Part shown: piece by piece, positions 1 through 8,230 of the stretch
How the letters are laid out: each line of letters begins with the position of its first letter
How positions within the stretch are numbered: the stretch's first letter is position 1
Assembly (NCBI RefSeq): GCF_008369195.1
Contig: NZ_VOBC01000001.1
Location: forward strand, 1,054,001-1,118,000
DNA from: Sporosarcina sp. ANT_H38
Lineage (GTDB): Bacteria > Bacillota > Bacilli > Bacillales_A > Planococcaceae
DNA: 64,000 nt
Direction of reading: 5' to 3'
Position numbers and translations under genes: made by a program
Notes under the pieces: model-generated
Database searches by the model: none
Told to the model about the DNA's origin: nothing
What the model saw: the letters and a program-made list of their open reading frames with translations, nothing else

Positions 1-215
1 ACTGCAAATGTATTGAATACCATCACAATGGAGATAAGCCAAAATAGCCATTTTGGAAATGGACGTTTCGTTTTATGTTTTGTTTTTTCTTGCGCCTCTA
101 TAAAAAGAGCCTCCCGATGTGCTTCTAATACCAGTTCCTGCAATTCTTCATCATCAAGTTCAGCATTTAAATCTATGTCTTTCAAATTAGGCGGTTGTTT
201 TTCATTCGAATCCAT
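1..215 (-). CDS. N-terminal part of a membrane-anchored protein (cut by window edge)
   Basis: Read on the minus strand from an ATG at 215, preceded by a modest AGGATG ribosome site. The visible 71 residues are an acidic, charged N-terminus (many D/E in the first 30 residues), a basic stretch around KRPFPKWLFW, and then the start of a hydrophobic membrane segment that runs off the window. This inside-charged, single-anchor layout is common in membrane-tethered extracytoplasmic enzymes of Bacillales, for example HtrA-like proteases, but nothing catalytic is visible, so the identity is open. An opposite-strand reading frame over the same bases is Ser/Cys-rich and looks like a shadow of this one. 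Confidence 0.55.
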   Translation of the reverse strand, partial: MDSNEKQPPNLKDIDLNAELDDEELQELVLEAHREALFIEAQEKTKHKTKRPFPKWLFWLISIVMVFNTFA

Positions 216-464
216 GCAATCACATCCTAACTTTTAAATACATAACGTTATAGTTCATTATAACAAAGGAGAGTAAACAAAGATTTCTAAATTTAACCCG
301 TAATAATCAGTTAGACACCAACTGATTGAAGAATACTAGATTTCTTTGTCATTATTATTTTGTAAGGACATATAATGAACAGTCCAAAGATTTTAAATGC
401 AAGAATGAATATTGTTCGTGCGTCTTCTTATTAAACAATTATATATTTTAAAGGGGAATGAGCT

Positions 465-1553
465 ATGAGTAGGAAAAAGCAAAGGATGTTCGTCGTTGCT
501 ATTGCGTTGGCACTCGGACTTGGTGGAGTAATGCCTTCTTATACATCCGCTGCGGTGGGAGAAATTGAATCACATGTTCAAATTGGACAGATTGTTAAAG
601 GCACAGTCGTAGAAAATTGGAACAACGAAATCATCATTAAGAGTGATGAAGGTAAACGTTATCATGTCGGATTGCATACATTTAGCGAGGAACAAATTCA
701 GGCGATGAATATTTCAATCGGGGCTTCGGTACAAATCGAAGGAGAAATACTTGAAAGTTTTGCAGATTTTTATGACTTTGCCTATTTCGTGAAAAATCTG
801 CCACCTGGAGTAACAGTGGATGAAATCAAAAAGCTAGAAGTTCTTTACAATAAAGCAATGGCTTTAGAAAAGGAGGAATTATGGGAGGAATCCGGAGAGA
901 TATGGATGAAAATTAATCAAATAACGAATCCCCATTATCTTGCTAATTGGGAGCCTGAATCATTTGATGTTTATATAAGTATGTTTGAGTATAAGTTTAC
1001 AACTGATGACCTGTTACGGTTGGAAGAACTTTATAATCAATGGATTTCACTTTCTAAAAGTGGAGAGGAGAAAGAATCTGGCGCGAAGATAGATCAGTTT
1101 TATGAAATAGTTAATAAATATTATGTAGAACCTACATTTGATGAGTATATTGTAGATGTAGGCATTACTATTTCCAAAGTGGATTATCCGGTGATTAAAA
1201 AATTATATGAGGCTGCTCGCCAGGCTAATATCGATGGTGACGAGCAACTCGAGATGGATAAATGGCAGGCATTTGATTTTGCAATGCGGCCGTATTATCG
1301 AGCCGCCTATCCAATGCCAATATTTGAAGAACAAATGGCTTATTATGATTTTGAAGTAACAAAGGAAGACCTTTCTAAACTACGAAAAATTTATAAGGGC
1401 ATTATTAATTTAGAACAAAAGGGTAAATATGAGCAAGTAGATAGTCAATGGGAGTCTTTTTACAGCATTTTAGAGCCGTATTTCGCACTGAATGTAAGTA
1501 TCCCATTGCGTGCTTCACAAGTAATAACAAGGGGTAAGACTTTTCAAGGATAA
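465..1553 (+). CDS. Secreted protein with four internal repeats, function unknown
   Basis: The 362-residue product begins with a clear Sec signal peptide: basic MSRKKQR, hydrophobic core, and a likely cleavage after residues 28-30 (SAA). Residues about 38-95 form a small beta-rich region rich in G, V and I. From about residue 110 to 345 there are four diverged copies of a helical unit of roughly 60 residues. Each copy carries an L-x2-L/I-x2-LY-like core (Tyr at 128, 190, 248 and 310), followed by an acidic stretch, an aromatic W/F pair and an aromatic PYY/YY end. No known family is recognised. An AAGGGGAA ribosome site precedes the ATG, and a terminator lies just downstream, so it is probably monocistronic. 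The product is probably exported or wall-associated. Confidence 0.8.
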   Translation: MSRKKQRMFVVAIALALGLGGVMPSYTSAAVGEIESHVQIGQIVKGTVVENWNNEIIIKSDEGKRYHVGLHTFSEEQIQAMNISIGASVQIEGEILESFADFYDFAYFVKNLPPGVTVDEIKKLEVLYNKAMALEKEELWEESGEIWMKINQITNPHYLANWEPESFDVYISMFEYKFTTDDLLRLEELYNQWISLSKSGEEKESGAKIDQFYEIVNKYYVEPTFDEYIVDVGITISKVDYPVIKKLYEAARQANIDGDEQLEMDKWQAFDFAMRPYYRAAYPMPIFEEQMAYYDFEVTKEDLSKLRKIYKGIINLEQKGKYEQVDSQWESFYSILEPYFALNVSIPLRASQVITRGKTFQG

Positions 1554-1563
1554 AGCTTATGTT

Positions 1564-1593
1564 AAAATGCCTATCGTTTCGGTAGGCATTTTT
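1564..1593 (+). terminator. Rho-independent terminator after the secreted repeat protein
   Basis: A seven-base stem (ATGCCTA / TAGGCAT) is flanked by A and T runs and sits 11 bases after the stop codon. The T-rich tail is TTTTTGTGTT. Confidence 0.75.
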
Positions 1594-1783
1594 GTGTTGG
1601 ATTAATTATTGCTGCACCTTGCGGGCGATAATTTGAATATAATGTGACGATTAAGACCATATTGATAAGTAAAATTACATTTTTCATCGCGTTATAAACA
1701 CCTTTAAGAAATTCTCTTAAAATGCATTATCGCTTACAATAATAGTCTGTTTTCACTATAAGCAGTATTCATAGGGGGCCTCC

Positions 1784-3124
1784 ATGAAAAGTATAGTCAG
1801 GGTAACCAATGTAGAAATAACCAATTTAAAAAACGTGAAAAAGGGTGAGTTTCATACAAACTCAACTTTCAACACGTTAGAAAAAGCTGATGTAATAGGA
1901 TTCTATGGTCAAAATGGTTCTGGAAAAACAGCTGCTGTGGAAGCGTTCAATCTGCTGAAAACATTATTATCAGCCAATAATGACGCTCCACTACCTAAGA
2001 TCACATCTAACTTGCTATATTTTAATGAAAAGACAATTCGCTTGTTGTTTAAATTTATAGTTGAAAATCAATTCGGGGAATTCCTCGTTAACTACTCAGT
2101 TTCTTTATCAGCGGGAAAAGGAAGGTATCAAGTTGTCGAAGAACAAGTAGTATATCGGGAACATAATGAAAATGAGCCATTCAAAGTTTTAATGAAGAAA
2201 ACTGGTAGAGACTTAACTATAGGAATTAAACAATCACATGAAATGAATGAATCTGAAAGAGTTTCATCTATCGTAGCCAAACGGATGGCTGTCAGTAACG
2301 CAACATCTTTTGTGTTTAGAGAGGAATTAAAGGAAGTATTTGAAGAGCTCTTAGAAGAAAATGAAATTGAAATCATGAAAAATCTTACAGATGATTTTAA
2401 TCATGATTTACACATCATTGATACCGTACAATATGGTCTATTAGTTGCCAATCTTGTAATGCCGTTTAGTGTGCATCTGAAAAGAAAACGTGGACATATA
2501 CCTTATGAGATGGTTGATACAATGGTGCTGCCTTTGGATTTGTTTGAAACGATTGACCAAGTGGTTAGCCAAACGAATATTGTCTTGCAGACCATAATAC
2601 CTGGTCTTTTAATAAAGATAAGACAAATCAATAAGCAGAAGTTGAGTGATGGCAGTGAAGGCGTTCGCTTTGAGTTTTTATCGAAAAAAGGGGAGATTGA
2701 ACTTCCTTTACGAAGTGAGTCGGAAGGTACGTTAAAAATCATTTCTATCTTAAGTACACTTATTGCGGTTTATAATAATCCGAACGCGTGTGTTGTAATT
2801 GATGAGCTTGATGCAGGGATTTTTGAATATTTACTTGGTGAAATTTTAGAAGTTCTGCACGAAAATGCACAAGGTCAACTTTTTTTCACTTCTCATAATT
2901 TGAGGATATTAGAAGTACTCCCTATTCGAAACTTATGGTTTACGACTCTTAACCCAGAGGACAGATACCATCAACTAAAAGGGGTTGAAAAGTTAAGCAA
3001 TGCACGAGATATCTATCTCCGTGCCATACAGCTAGGCGGCCAAGACGAAGAAATCTATGCAGAAACAAACTTATATGATATTAAAACAGCATTCCGAAAA
3101 GCAGGGATTTCACATGACAATTAA
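1784..3124 (+). CDS. AAA/ABC-type ATPase (OLD/RecF-like), first gene of a two-gene cassette
   Basis: This 446-residue P-loop ATPase belongs to the AAA_15/OLD/RecF-like group. The N-terminus has the typical first strands (VEITNLKNV), then the Walker A motif GQNGSGKT at about residues 43-50. The C-terminal half has a degenerate signature (SEGT), Walker B with catalytic Glu (CVVIDELD) and a switch histidine in FTSHN. A helical insert separates the halves, as in SMC-like and OLD ATPases. The 3' end overlaps the next gene, which encodes a TOPRIM-like protein, so the two are almost certainly translated together. Known pairs of this architecture (PARIS AriA/AriB, AbiL, split OLD systems) are phage-defence modules. 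A defence role here is inferred. RBS GGGGGCCTCC is atypical. Confidence 0.8.
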   Translation: MKSIVRVTNVEITNLKNVKKGEFHTNSTFNTLEKADVIGFYGQNGSGKTAAVEAFNLLKTLLSANNDAPLPKITSNLLYFNEKTIRLLFKFIVENQFGEFLVNYSVSLSAGKGRYQVVEEQVVYREHNENEPFKVLMKKTGRDLTIGIKQSHEMNESERVSSIVAKRMAVSNATSFVFREELKEVFEELLEENEIEIMKNLTDDFNHDLHIIDTVQYGLLVANLVMPFSVHLKRKRGHIPYEMVDTMVLPLDLFETIDQVVSQTNIVLQTIIPGLLIKIRQINKQKLSDGSEGVRFEFLSKKGEIELPLRSESEGTLKIISILSTLIAVYNNPNACVVIDELDAGIFEYLLGEILEVLHENAQGQLFFTSHNLRILEVLPIRNLWFTTLNPEDRYHQLKGVEKLSNARDIYLRAIQLGGQDEEIYAETNLYDIKTAFRKAGISHDN

Positions 3125-3836
3125 TAAAAAGAAGGTCGTGTTATTGCTTGTCGAGGGAAGCTGCGAAGAGGTATTACTATACAGTCGTTTACGTAGCCTT
3201 TTTGAACAGCATAATATACGTTTTCATATTCAGCACGGTGATATTCTATATGATTTGGACAGGCCAGAAGAGCCCATTAAGTCTGTGATTGGAAATGCTG
3301 TGATTGGGTTTATGATGAAAAGTAAATTCCATTCGGAAGATATATTTTGTGTGTTACATATTATTGATATGGATGGCTGTTTTATTCCAGATGAGGCAAT
3401 TGTTATTGATGAGACTCAAAAAGAATTAACACTCTACCACGAAGATCGAATATCTGTGCCGCATGAAAAGCAAAAACTTCAAATAGCAACAAGAAATGCG
3501 GATAGAAGTAATAATATTAATGAAATGAAAGCGGCGGACAAGATTCTTTCTTGTGAAATTGACTACCGAATGTATTATTTTTCACGAAACTTAGAGCATG
3601 TACTATTTAGAGAACCGAATCCAGAAAAGAATAGAAAATTTCCTGAAGTAGAACGTTTTATTGATCAGTTAGAGATGCCGATTGAAGATTTCCTACGACA
3701 ATCCATGCCAGTGATAAAAGGACTTGAACCTTATTCAGAGAGTTGGGAGAGGATTTCTGAGAGTACGGCTTCATTACAGCAATATAGTAATGTACCTTTG
3801 TTATTTGACTATGTTAGATTGCAATCTGAGCAATAA
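3114..3836 (+). CDS. TOPRIM/RloB-like partner protein of the AAA ATPase
   Basis: The chosen ATG at 3114 overlaps the ATPase stop and follows GCAGGGATTTCAC. A longer reading from 3057 would run through the ATPase gene and is unlikely. The 240-residue product opens with a hydrophobic strand ending in a conserved-type Glu (LLLVEGSCEE, E14). It has an acidic pair on a second strand (IIDMDG, D85 and D87), which is the E...DxD layout of TOPRIM nucleases. A later segment, NLEHVLF, resembles what I recall from RloB/DUF4435-like proteins. In PARIS and AbiL-type systems such a partner is the nuclease or toxin held by the ATPase. Family assignment is by motif only. A strong terminator follows. Confidence 0.7.
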   Translation: MTINKKKVVLLLVEGSCEEVLLYSRLRSLFEQHNIRFHIQHGDILYDLDRPEEPIKSVIGNAVIGFMMKSKFHSEDIFCVLHIIDMDGCFIPDEAIVIDETQKELTLYHEDRISVPHEKQKLQIATRNADRSNNINEMKAADKILSCEIDYRMYYFSRNLEHVLFREPNPEKNRKFPEVERFIDQLEMPIEDFLRQSMPVIKGLEPYSESWERISESTASLQQYSNVPLLFDYVRLQSEQ

Positions 3837-3895
3837 GGGGGTAAGCGATGCATGACTTAAGTTATCTGTAAAAAACACATTGATCGATTCAGAAA

Positions 3896-3940
3896 ATCTG
3901 TGACGATTGCTTGAACGCTAAATCGTCACAGATGTTTTTA
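3896..3940 (+). terminator. Strong terminator after the ATPase/TOPRIM cassette
   Basis: A perfect 12-bp stem (ATCTGTGACGAT, 3896-3907, with 3922-3933) has a 14-base loop. GTTTTTA follows it. Confidence 0.8.
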
Positions 3941-3999
3941 ACGTCGGGTAATAATAACTTTTCTCTTAATAATATGTTAAGATTATAGTGTCAGAAATA

Positions 4000-4197
4000 T
4001 TAGTTATTATTGTAACGCATACTATACATCGCAAGGCACTTTGAAAAGAATGTCATTGGAACTTCAATCATCAATTTGACGACATTGACTTCTATATCGC
4101 CTAGTCTCATTTCATGCTGATTGCTAGCCTTAAAATTCGTATCACAGCATATCGATTCAATTTTCCATTCAGTTTCGGCAATTGTCGTTTCAATTAA
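4000..4197 (-). pseudogene. Coding remnant, about 65 codons, unknown protein
   Basis: On the minus strand an open stretch of about 66 codons ends in TAA at 4000-4002. Its composition is protein-like (ETEWKIES, QHEMRLGDIEV, MTFFSKCLAMYSMRY). It has no start codon with a ribosome site, and an in-frame stop lies just upstream, so it is probably the 3' remnant of a decayed gene. No family is recognised. It fills most of the gap between the cassette terminator and the DinB-like gene. Confidence 0.3.
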
Positions 4198-4218
4198 TTT
4201 TTAGGGAGTGAACTAACA

Positions 4219-4740
4219 TTGGAAGATAATACAATGTTTATAATTGATCAAAAAGATGAGTTAAGTCTAGAGTTTAGCAAACTAGTTTCAATGATGAATT
4301 ACACCAGATTCACAACGATTCTTGAAGTCGAAAACTTAACAGTTGAAGAATTAGACTTTCTGTACGATGAAGAATCGAATTCAATCGGAATGTTGTTAGC
4401 ACATATGATATCGGTTGAAAAGGCATATAAAATCTTAACTTTCGAAAATCGGGAAATTACAGATGAGGATGTTAGCTTACTAAACCCAGGTTTAGAATTA
4501 GGATGTAATGCTCGAGATCAAATTAAGGGAAACAGCATTGATTTTTATTTGGAGCAATTATCAGAAACAAGGAACAAAACAATTGAAACGTTTAAGTCGC
4601 TAACTGATAAATGGTTATTTGAACAAAGTCCATTTTGGAATGGACTTCCTACGAATAATTATTTTAAATGGTTTCATGTGTTTGAAGATGAACTAAATCA
4701 TAGAGGACAAATTAGAGTTATTAAAAAAATGATAAGATGA
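4219..4740 (+). CDS. DinB-like (DinB/YfiT superfamily) protein
   Basis: This is a 173-residue protein of the DinB/DUF664 four-helix-bundle family, which contains metal-binding proteins such as B. subtilis DinB, YfiT and bacillithiol-S-transferase-type enzymes. The pattern fits: an early helix MNYTRFTTILEV, then His-containing helices (LLAHMISVEKAY, KWFHVFEDELNHRGQ). Three His residues in these positions form the usual metal site. The start is a TTG behind AGGGAGTG with good spacing; an ATG five codons inside is the alternative. The substrate is unknown. It stands alone between a coding remnant and the aldo/keto reductase. Confidence 0.75.
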   Translation: MEDNTMFIIDQKDELSLEFSKLVSMMNYTRFTTILEVENLTVEELDFLYDEESNSIGMLLAHMISVEKAYKILTFENREITDEDVSLLNPGLELGCNARDQIKGNSIDFYLEQLSETRNKTIETFKSLTDKWLFEQSPFWNGLPTNNYFKWFHVFEDELNHRGQIRVIKKMIR

Positions 4741-4894
4741 AAGAATTGTAGTAAAGTATATAATTAATTGAATGCGGTCAAGTTAATGGTAGTTATATAG
4801 GGAGTGTATATAAACGGAGCAAGCTGAAATCTTAAATACTAGGTTCTGATGAAATTCGTATTAGTAGAAAATATAATTAGGGGATGAATATTTT

Positions 4895-5821
4895 ATGAAC
4901 TATACTCAAATTAGACATACTGATTTAAATGTTTCGAATATTATCATGGGCAATATGCGTTTAACACAGCTTACCTTAACTGAGATTGAGCAGTTAATCC
5001 GCACTGCACTTGACGAAGGCATTAACTTCTTTGATCATGCAGATATTTATGGACAAGGTCGTTGTGAAGAGTTATTTGCCGAAGCGATCCAAATGAATTC
5101 AAATATCCGCGAAAAAATGATTTTGCAAAGTAAATGTGGTATTAAAGGGCAAGAAAACTACTTTGATTTTTCTAAAGAGCATATTCTCAACTCTGTCGAC
5201 GGCATTTTAAAGCGCTTAAAAACGGATTACTTGGACCTATTACTACTTCATCGTCCCGACCCATTAATGGAGCCTGCTGAAGTTGCCGAAGCTTTTAAAA
5301 CTTTACATAGCAGCGGAAAAGTAAAACATTTTGGCGTTTCAAATCATAATCCATCACAGATTGAACTATTACAAAAATATACACCGCATAAATTAGTCGT
5401 CAATCAAATTCAGTTTAGTATTGCCCACACACCAATGATTGACGCTGGGATTGCACTAAATATGAATATTGACCAGGCAATCAATCGTGATAGTAGTGTG
5501 CTCGAATATTGCCGTTTGAATGATATCACGCTACAAGCATGGTCACCCTTCCAAAATGGATTCTTTGCTGGACCTTTTCTCGGCGACCTAGAGAAATTTT
5601 CAGGGTTGAACAAAGTGATTGACGAAATTGCTGACAACTATAATGTGACAAACACGGCGATTGCGACCGCCTGGATTACCCGTCATCCGGCTAACATTCA
5701 AGTCGTGCTTGGAACAACGAATCCTCAGCGATTAAAAGACGCATGTAAAGGCGTGGAAATTACGTTAACAAGAAAAGAATGGTATGACATTTATAAAGCT
5801 GCTGGAAATATCGTTCCGTAA
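4895..5821 (+). CDS. Aldo/keto reductase, YdhF type
   Basis: The 308-residue NADPH-dependent oxidoreductase of the AKR superfamily is a TIM barrel. Catalytic residues are in their expected places: Asp and Tyr in FDHADIYGQG, Lys in LQSKCG, and His in DLLLLHRPDP. The sequence is closest in style to the YdhF branch (VSNHNPSQ, AWSPFQNGFFAG, AIATAWITRHPA). The physiological carbonyl substrate cannot be told from sequence. It is a single gene with an RBS (AGGGGATG) and a shared bidirectional terminator downstream, with a converging epimerase gene beyond. Confidence 0.88.
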   Translation: MNYTQIRHTDLNVSNIIMGNMRLTQLTLTEIEQLIRTALDEGINFFDHADIYGQGRCEELFAEAIQMNSNIREKMILQSKCGIKGQENYFDFSKEHILNSVDGILKRLKTDYLDLLLLHRPDPLMEPAEVAEAFKTLHSSGKVKHFGVSNHNPSQIELLQKYTPHKLVVNQIQFSIAHTPMIDAGIALNMNIDQAINRDSSVLEYCRLNDITLQAWSPFQNGFFAGPFLGDLEKFSGLNKVIDEIADNYNVTNTAIATAWITRHPANIQVVLGTTNPQRLKDACKGVEITLTRKEWYDIYKAAGNIVP

Positions 5822-5910
5822 CAAAAATGTTGCATGAAATTCATTATAAATAACAACAGAGTCTAGCGTCTAAAACTGTTCCGAGTCGAAAAGCATATAT
5901 TCTAGTTTTA

Positions 5911-5948
5911 AAAAACGGTTCAAGGGTATTATTCCTTGAACCGTTTTT
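5911..5948. terminator. Bidirectional terminator between convergent genes
   Basis: A 15-bp perfect stem begins with five A and ends with five T (AAAAACGGTTCAAGG and its complement), with an 8-base loop. It serves the reductase on the plus strand and the epimerase on the minus strand. Confidence 0.85.
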
Positions 5949-5981
5949 ATGTTATTAGTAAGTATTGAATTCACTCTATTT

Positions 5982-6878
5982 CTACCTTGAGCTTTTCAGT
6001 ATTTGTTGAAGTGCCTTGTCGATTGTCTCATATGTAAACTGGAATCCTTCTTTTTCTAATCTGTCGGGAACAACCCATCGACTCTTCAAAATTAATTCCG
6101 TTTCAGTTCGCAGGAAGACGGAACCCATTTCGAGCATCCATTTTGGCGATGGGAATCCAATTTTACGGTCCATCGTTTTTCGAAGTTGTGTCATGAATAC
6201 TCGATTCGTGATTGGTTGAGGAGCTGAACAATTGAATACTCCATCCAAATGTTCATTCCTCTGCAGAAAAAGTACAATCTGAAACACATCTTCAATATGA
6301 ATCCAACTAAACATTTGATTACCTGTTCCTTGCACTCCGCCTAGGCCAAAGCGTACCAGGTTGAGGTAGGGCTCCATTACTCCACCATCCTTACCAAGTA
6401 CAATAGCAATTCTTAATGCAACTTTCCTCGTCTGAGGTAGGTCAAAAGTAAATAGGGAATTTTCCCAAGCTTGCGCAACCCCGACGGAGAAACCAGTTCC
6501 TATCTCTCCACCAGCTTCCGTCATGGGGCGATCTTCCGCATGGCGATAAATCGTAGCTGAGCTCGAATTGATCCATAAAGAAGGTGGATTTTTACAGGCT
6601 AACAGTGCATGACCAAGTATTTCTGTAGTATCTGTTCTTGAATCTAGGATTTCTTTCTTATTCTTCTCATTATAACGGCAATTGACGGACTTACCTGCAA
6701 GATTGATGAGCATCTCTGCGCCTTCCAAGGCATCTATTATACCTGCGTGATCTGTCCAAGAAAGATGATGAGGACTTCTTGAAATGATGATTATTTCATA
6801 TCCTAAATTTGTGAAATTCTCTTTAAGGTATTGACCCATAAAACCCGTTCCACCAGCTATGACGATTTTCTTTTTCAT
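5982..6878 (-). CDS. TIGR01777-type NAD(P)-dependent epimerase (SDR family)
   Basis: The protein has 298 residues. The N-terminal Rossmann motif GGTGFMGQYL and the segment INLAGKSV..R are characteristic of the TIGR01777 sugar-epimerase-like family (E. coli YfcH, B. subtilis YfhF). Further family landmarks are ALRIAIVLGKDGG, FSWIHIEDV and FNCSAPQPITN. The start was set at the ATG of MKKKIVIAGG because AGAGGATG sits at a proper distance; a 17-codon upstream extension lacks a ribosome site. The biological substrate is not known for this family. Confidence 0.88.
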   Translation of the reverse strand: MKKKIVIAGGTGFMGQYLKENFTNLGYEIIIISRSPHHLSWTDHAGIIDALEGAEMLINLAGKSVNCRYNEKNKKEILDSRTDTTEILGHALLACKNPPSLWINSSSATIYRHAEDRPMTEAGGEIGTGFSVGVAQAWENSLFTFDLPQTRKVALRIAIVLGKDGGVMEPYLNLVRFGLGGVQGTGNQMFSWIHIEDVFQIVLFLQRNEHLDGVFNCSAPQPITNRVFMTQLRKTMDRKIGFPSPKWMLEMGSVFLRTETELILKSRWVVPDRLEKEGFQFTYETIDKALQQILKSSR

Positions 6879-7407
6879 ATCATCCATCCTCTTCTTATAA
6901 GTTGTTATTAATAGGACGATAGATTGCACATTTAAGATGCAGAAACCGCTAGTGAATGTAAAAAGTTACCCTTGAAGATTACTTACAGTTTGTAAGTCTA
7001 AGAGGATACAAGAAACAAAGTAGGGGATAAACTGCATTTAGTTCCAAACGCTTAGCACTTAAGAATTGGTTTTTTGTTACCAAGAATTAGTGGGTGAGAA
7101 TAAAGAAACTAAAATTGTTTTTATGTTATAATATATGCACAACAATTGCATAAGAAGGTTGGATAAGTTGTCACTTCCATCTGACAACTTATGAGTCAAT
7201 CAGTCTTCTAATACAATTATCCGCGATTTGTTGAAGGTCAACTTATTTTAAGTTAAATAAAAGCAATTCTGCTGTAGGAAAGTCTGACAGTTACTTCATA
7301 TCCTAAAATCGGACTAACTGTTCTTCACTCAACCTAGTTTGGGAGAAAGATTTATTAAGCAGGAGTGAAAGCAATCATCGGTTGAGGTAGACCAGGAGGC
7401 AAATAGA
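6879..7407. other. Non-coding stretch with one stem-loop
   Basis: I see no convincing gene here. A perfect 11-bp inverted repeat (ATAAGTTGTCA, 7163-7173, pairing with 7182-7192, loop of 8) lies about 215 bases before the next gene, downstream of a possible TATAAT at 7127-7132. It could be part of a long 5' leader of the 7408 gene. Confidence 0.35.
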
Positions 7408-7740
7408 ATGATTTATGCAAAAGGAATTATATCTTTTCAGTCAAACAGCATACCGACTAAATCAAAAATATATATGAAGAATGTTAATGTGAAAATGGAG
7501 ATTCTCGAAATAACCAAGCGGTCTTCAAGTACTGGGGAAGAACAGTCTATAGTGATCACATGTAGTTACATTGCTCATTTAAATGAACATTATGAATGCA
7601 AATCACTTGAAGATTACAATGGAAAAGTCAAACCATTTTTACAAAAATACATTAAAAACTTAATTTATAGAGTGGAAGTTCATCATTTAAATTATTTAAG
7701 GAGTGGTAAAAAGAAACCAATCACTCATCAATCTTCTTAA
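7408..7740 (+). CDS. Small hypothetical protein
   Basis: This 110-residue product has an excellent ribosome site (AGGAGG, then AAATAGA before ATG). It starts MIYAKGIISFQ and has alternating hydrophobic strands and a charged middle (MKMEILEITKRSS), a Tyr-rich central part and a basic C-terminus (GKKKP). No signal peptide or membrane segment is visible. I do not recognise a family. Codon choice resembles the neighbours and the start signal is strong, so it is probably a real gene. The long upstream leader with a hairpin suggests its own promoter. Confidence 0.55.
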   Translation: MIYAKGIISFQSNSIPTKSKIYMKNVNVKMEILEITKRSSSTGEEQSIVITCSYIAHLNEHYECKSLEDYNGKVKPFLQKYIKNLIYRVEVHHLNYLRSGKKKPITHQSS

Positions 7741-7838
7741 TAATAATCTCCTCTACTCTGCAAGCAGCATCAGGTATTCATTCTTTAAACCGTTGAAATG
7801 TAAGACATACATTTCCTTGAAAGAAGTGAGAGGTGAAA

Positions 7839-7994
7839 ATGTACGAACAAAATGCCTATTTGCCTAACAGATGTAATAAGCGCTTTCATGGTACGTCTAC
7901 TAAAGCCCAGGACAAAACAAAATCCCAGCCCAGTAAGCCAACCCCAATCACTCGCAGACCTCAGAAGATATATATAAGAGCGGAAGTAAAGTGA
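7839..7994 (+). CDS. Candidate 51-residue basic small protein
   Basis: An ATG at 7839 sits directly behind GAGAGGTGAAA and opens a 51-codon frame. The product (starting MYEQNAYLPNRCNKRF) is basic and rich in Lys, Arg, Gln and Pro, with no membrane segment. A 75-codon frame on the opposite strand covers the same bases but lacks a comparable start signal. With no family recognised, the support is the ribosome site alone. The rest of 7741-8230 shows no other gene. Confidence 0.35.
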   Translation: MYEQNAYLPNRCNKRFHGTSTKAQDKTKSQPSKPTPITRRPQKIYIRAEVK

Positions 7995-8230
7995 CGCTTG
8001 AAGAAAGCCCACCTCTATTTACACTTGATCCGAAATAGACCGCCGCCAAGATTTCTCCTTTATAAAATTTCAAATTAAATAGATTAAAATCTGTGATCCT
8101 CAAACGTAGTTTTAATCTATTGAACCCCTATATTAAGATGGACTTTTCTTGACAACAAAGATGTGCCATACAGGTAGTATAATACTCCTGGAATAACGGG
8201 GTCTTTTTACCGTATTTTAGGAAGTTTAGA

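Noticed and set aside
13..237. 74-codon plus-strand frame
   Set aside because: It is Ser/Cys-rich and low-complexity, and it is the shadow of the minus-strand gene starting at 215.
3057..3113. Longer start for the TOPRIM-like gene
   Set aside because: The extension lies inside the ATPase gene without a ribosome site; the ATG at 3114 has one and gives the usual overlap.
7785..8012. 75-codon minus-strand frame
   Set aside because: No ribosome site; the opposite-strand 51-codon frame has a strong one.
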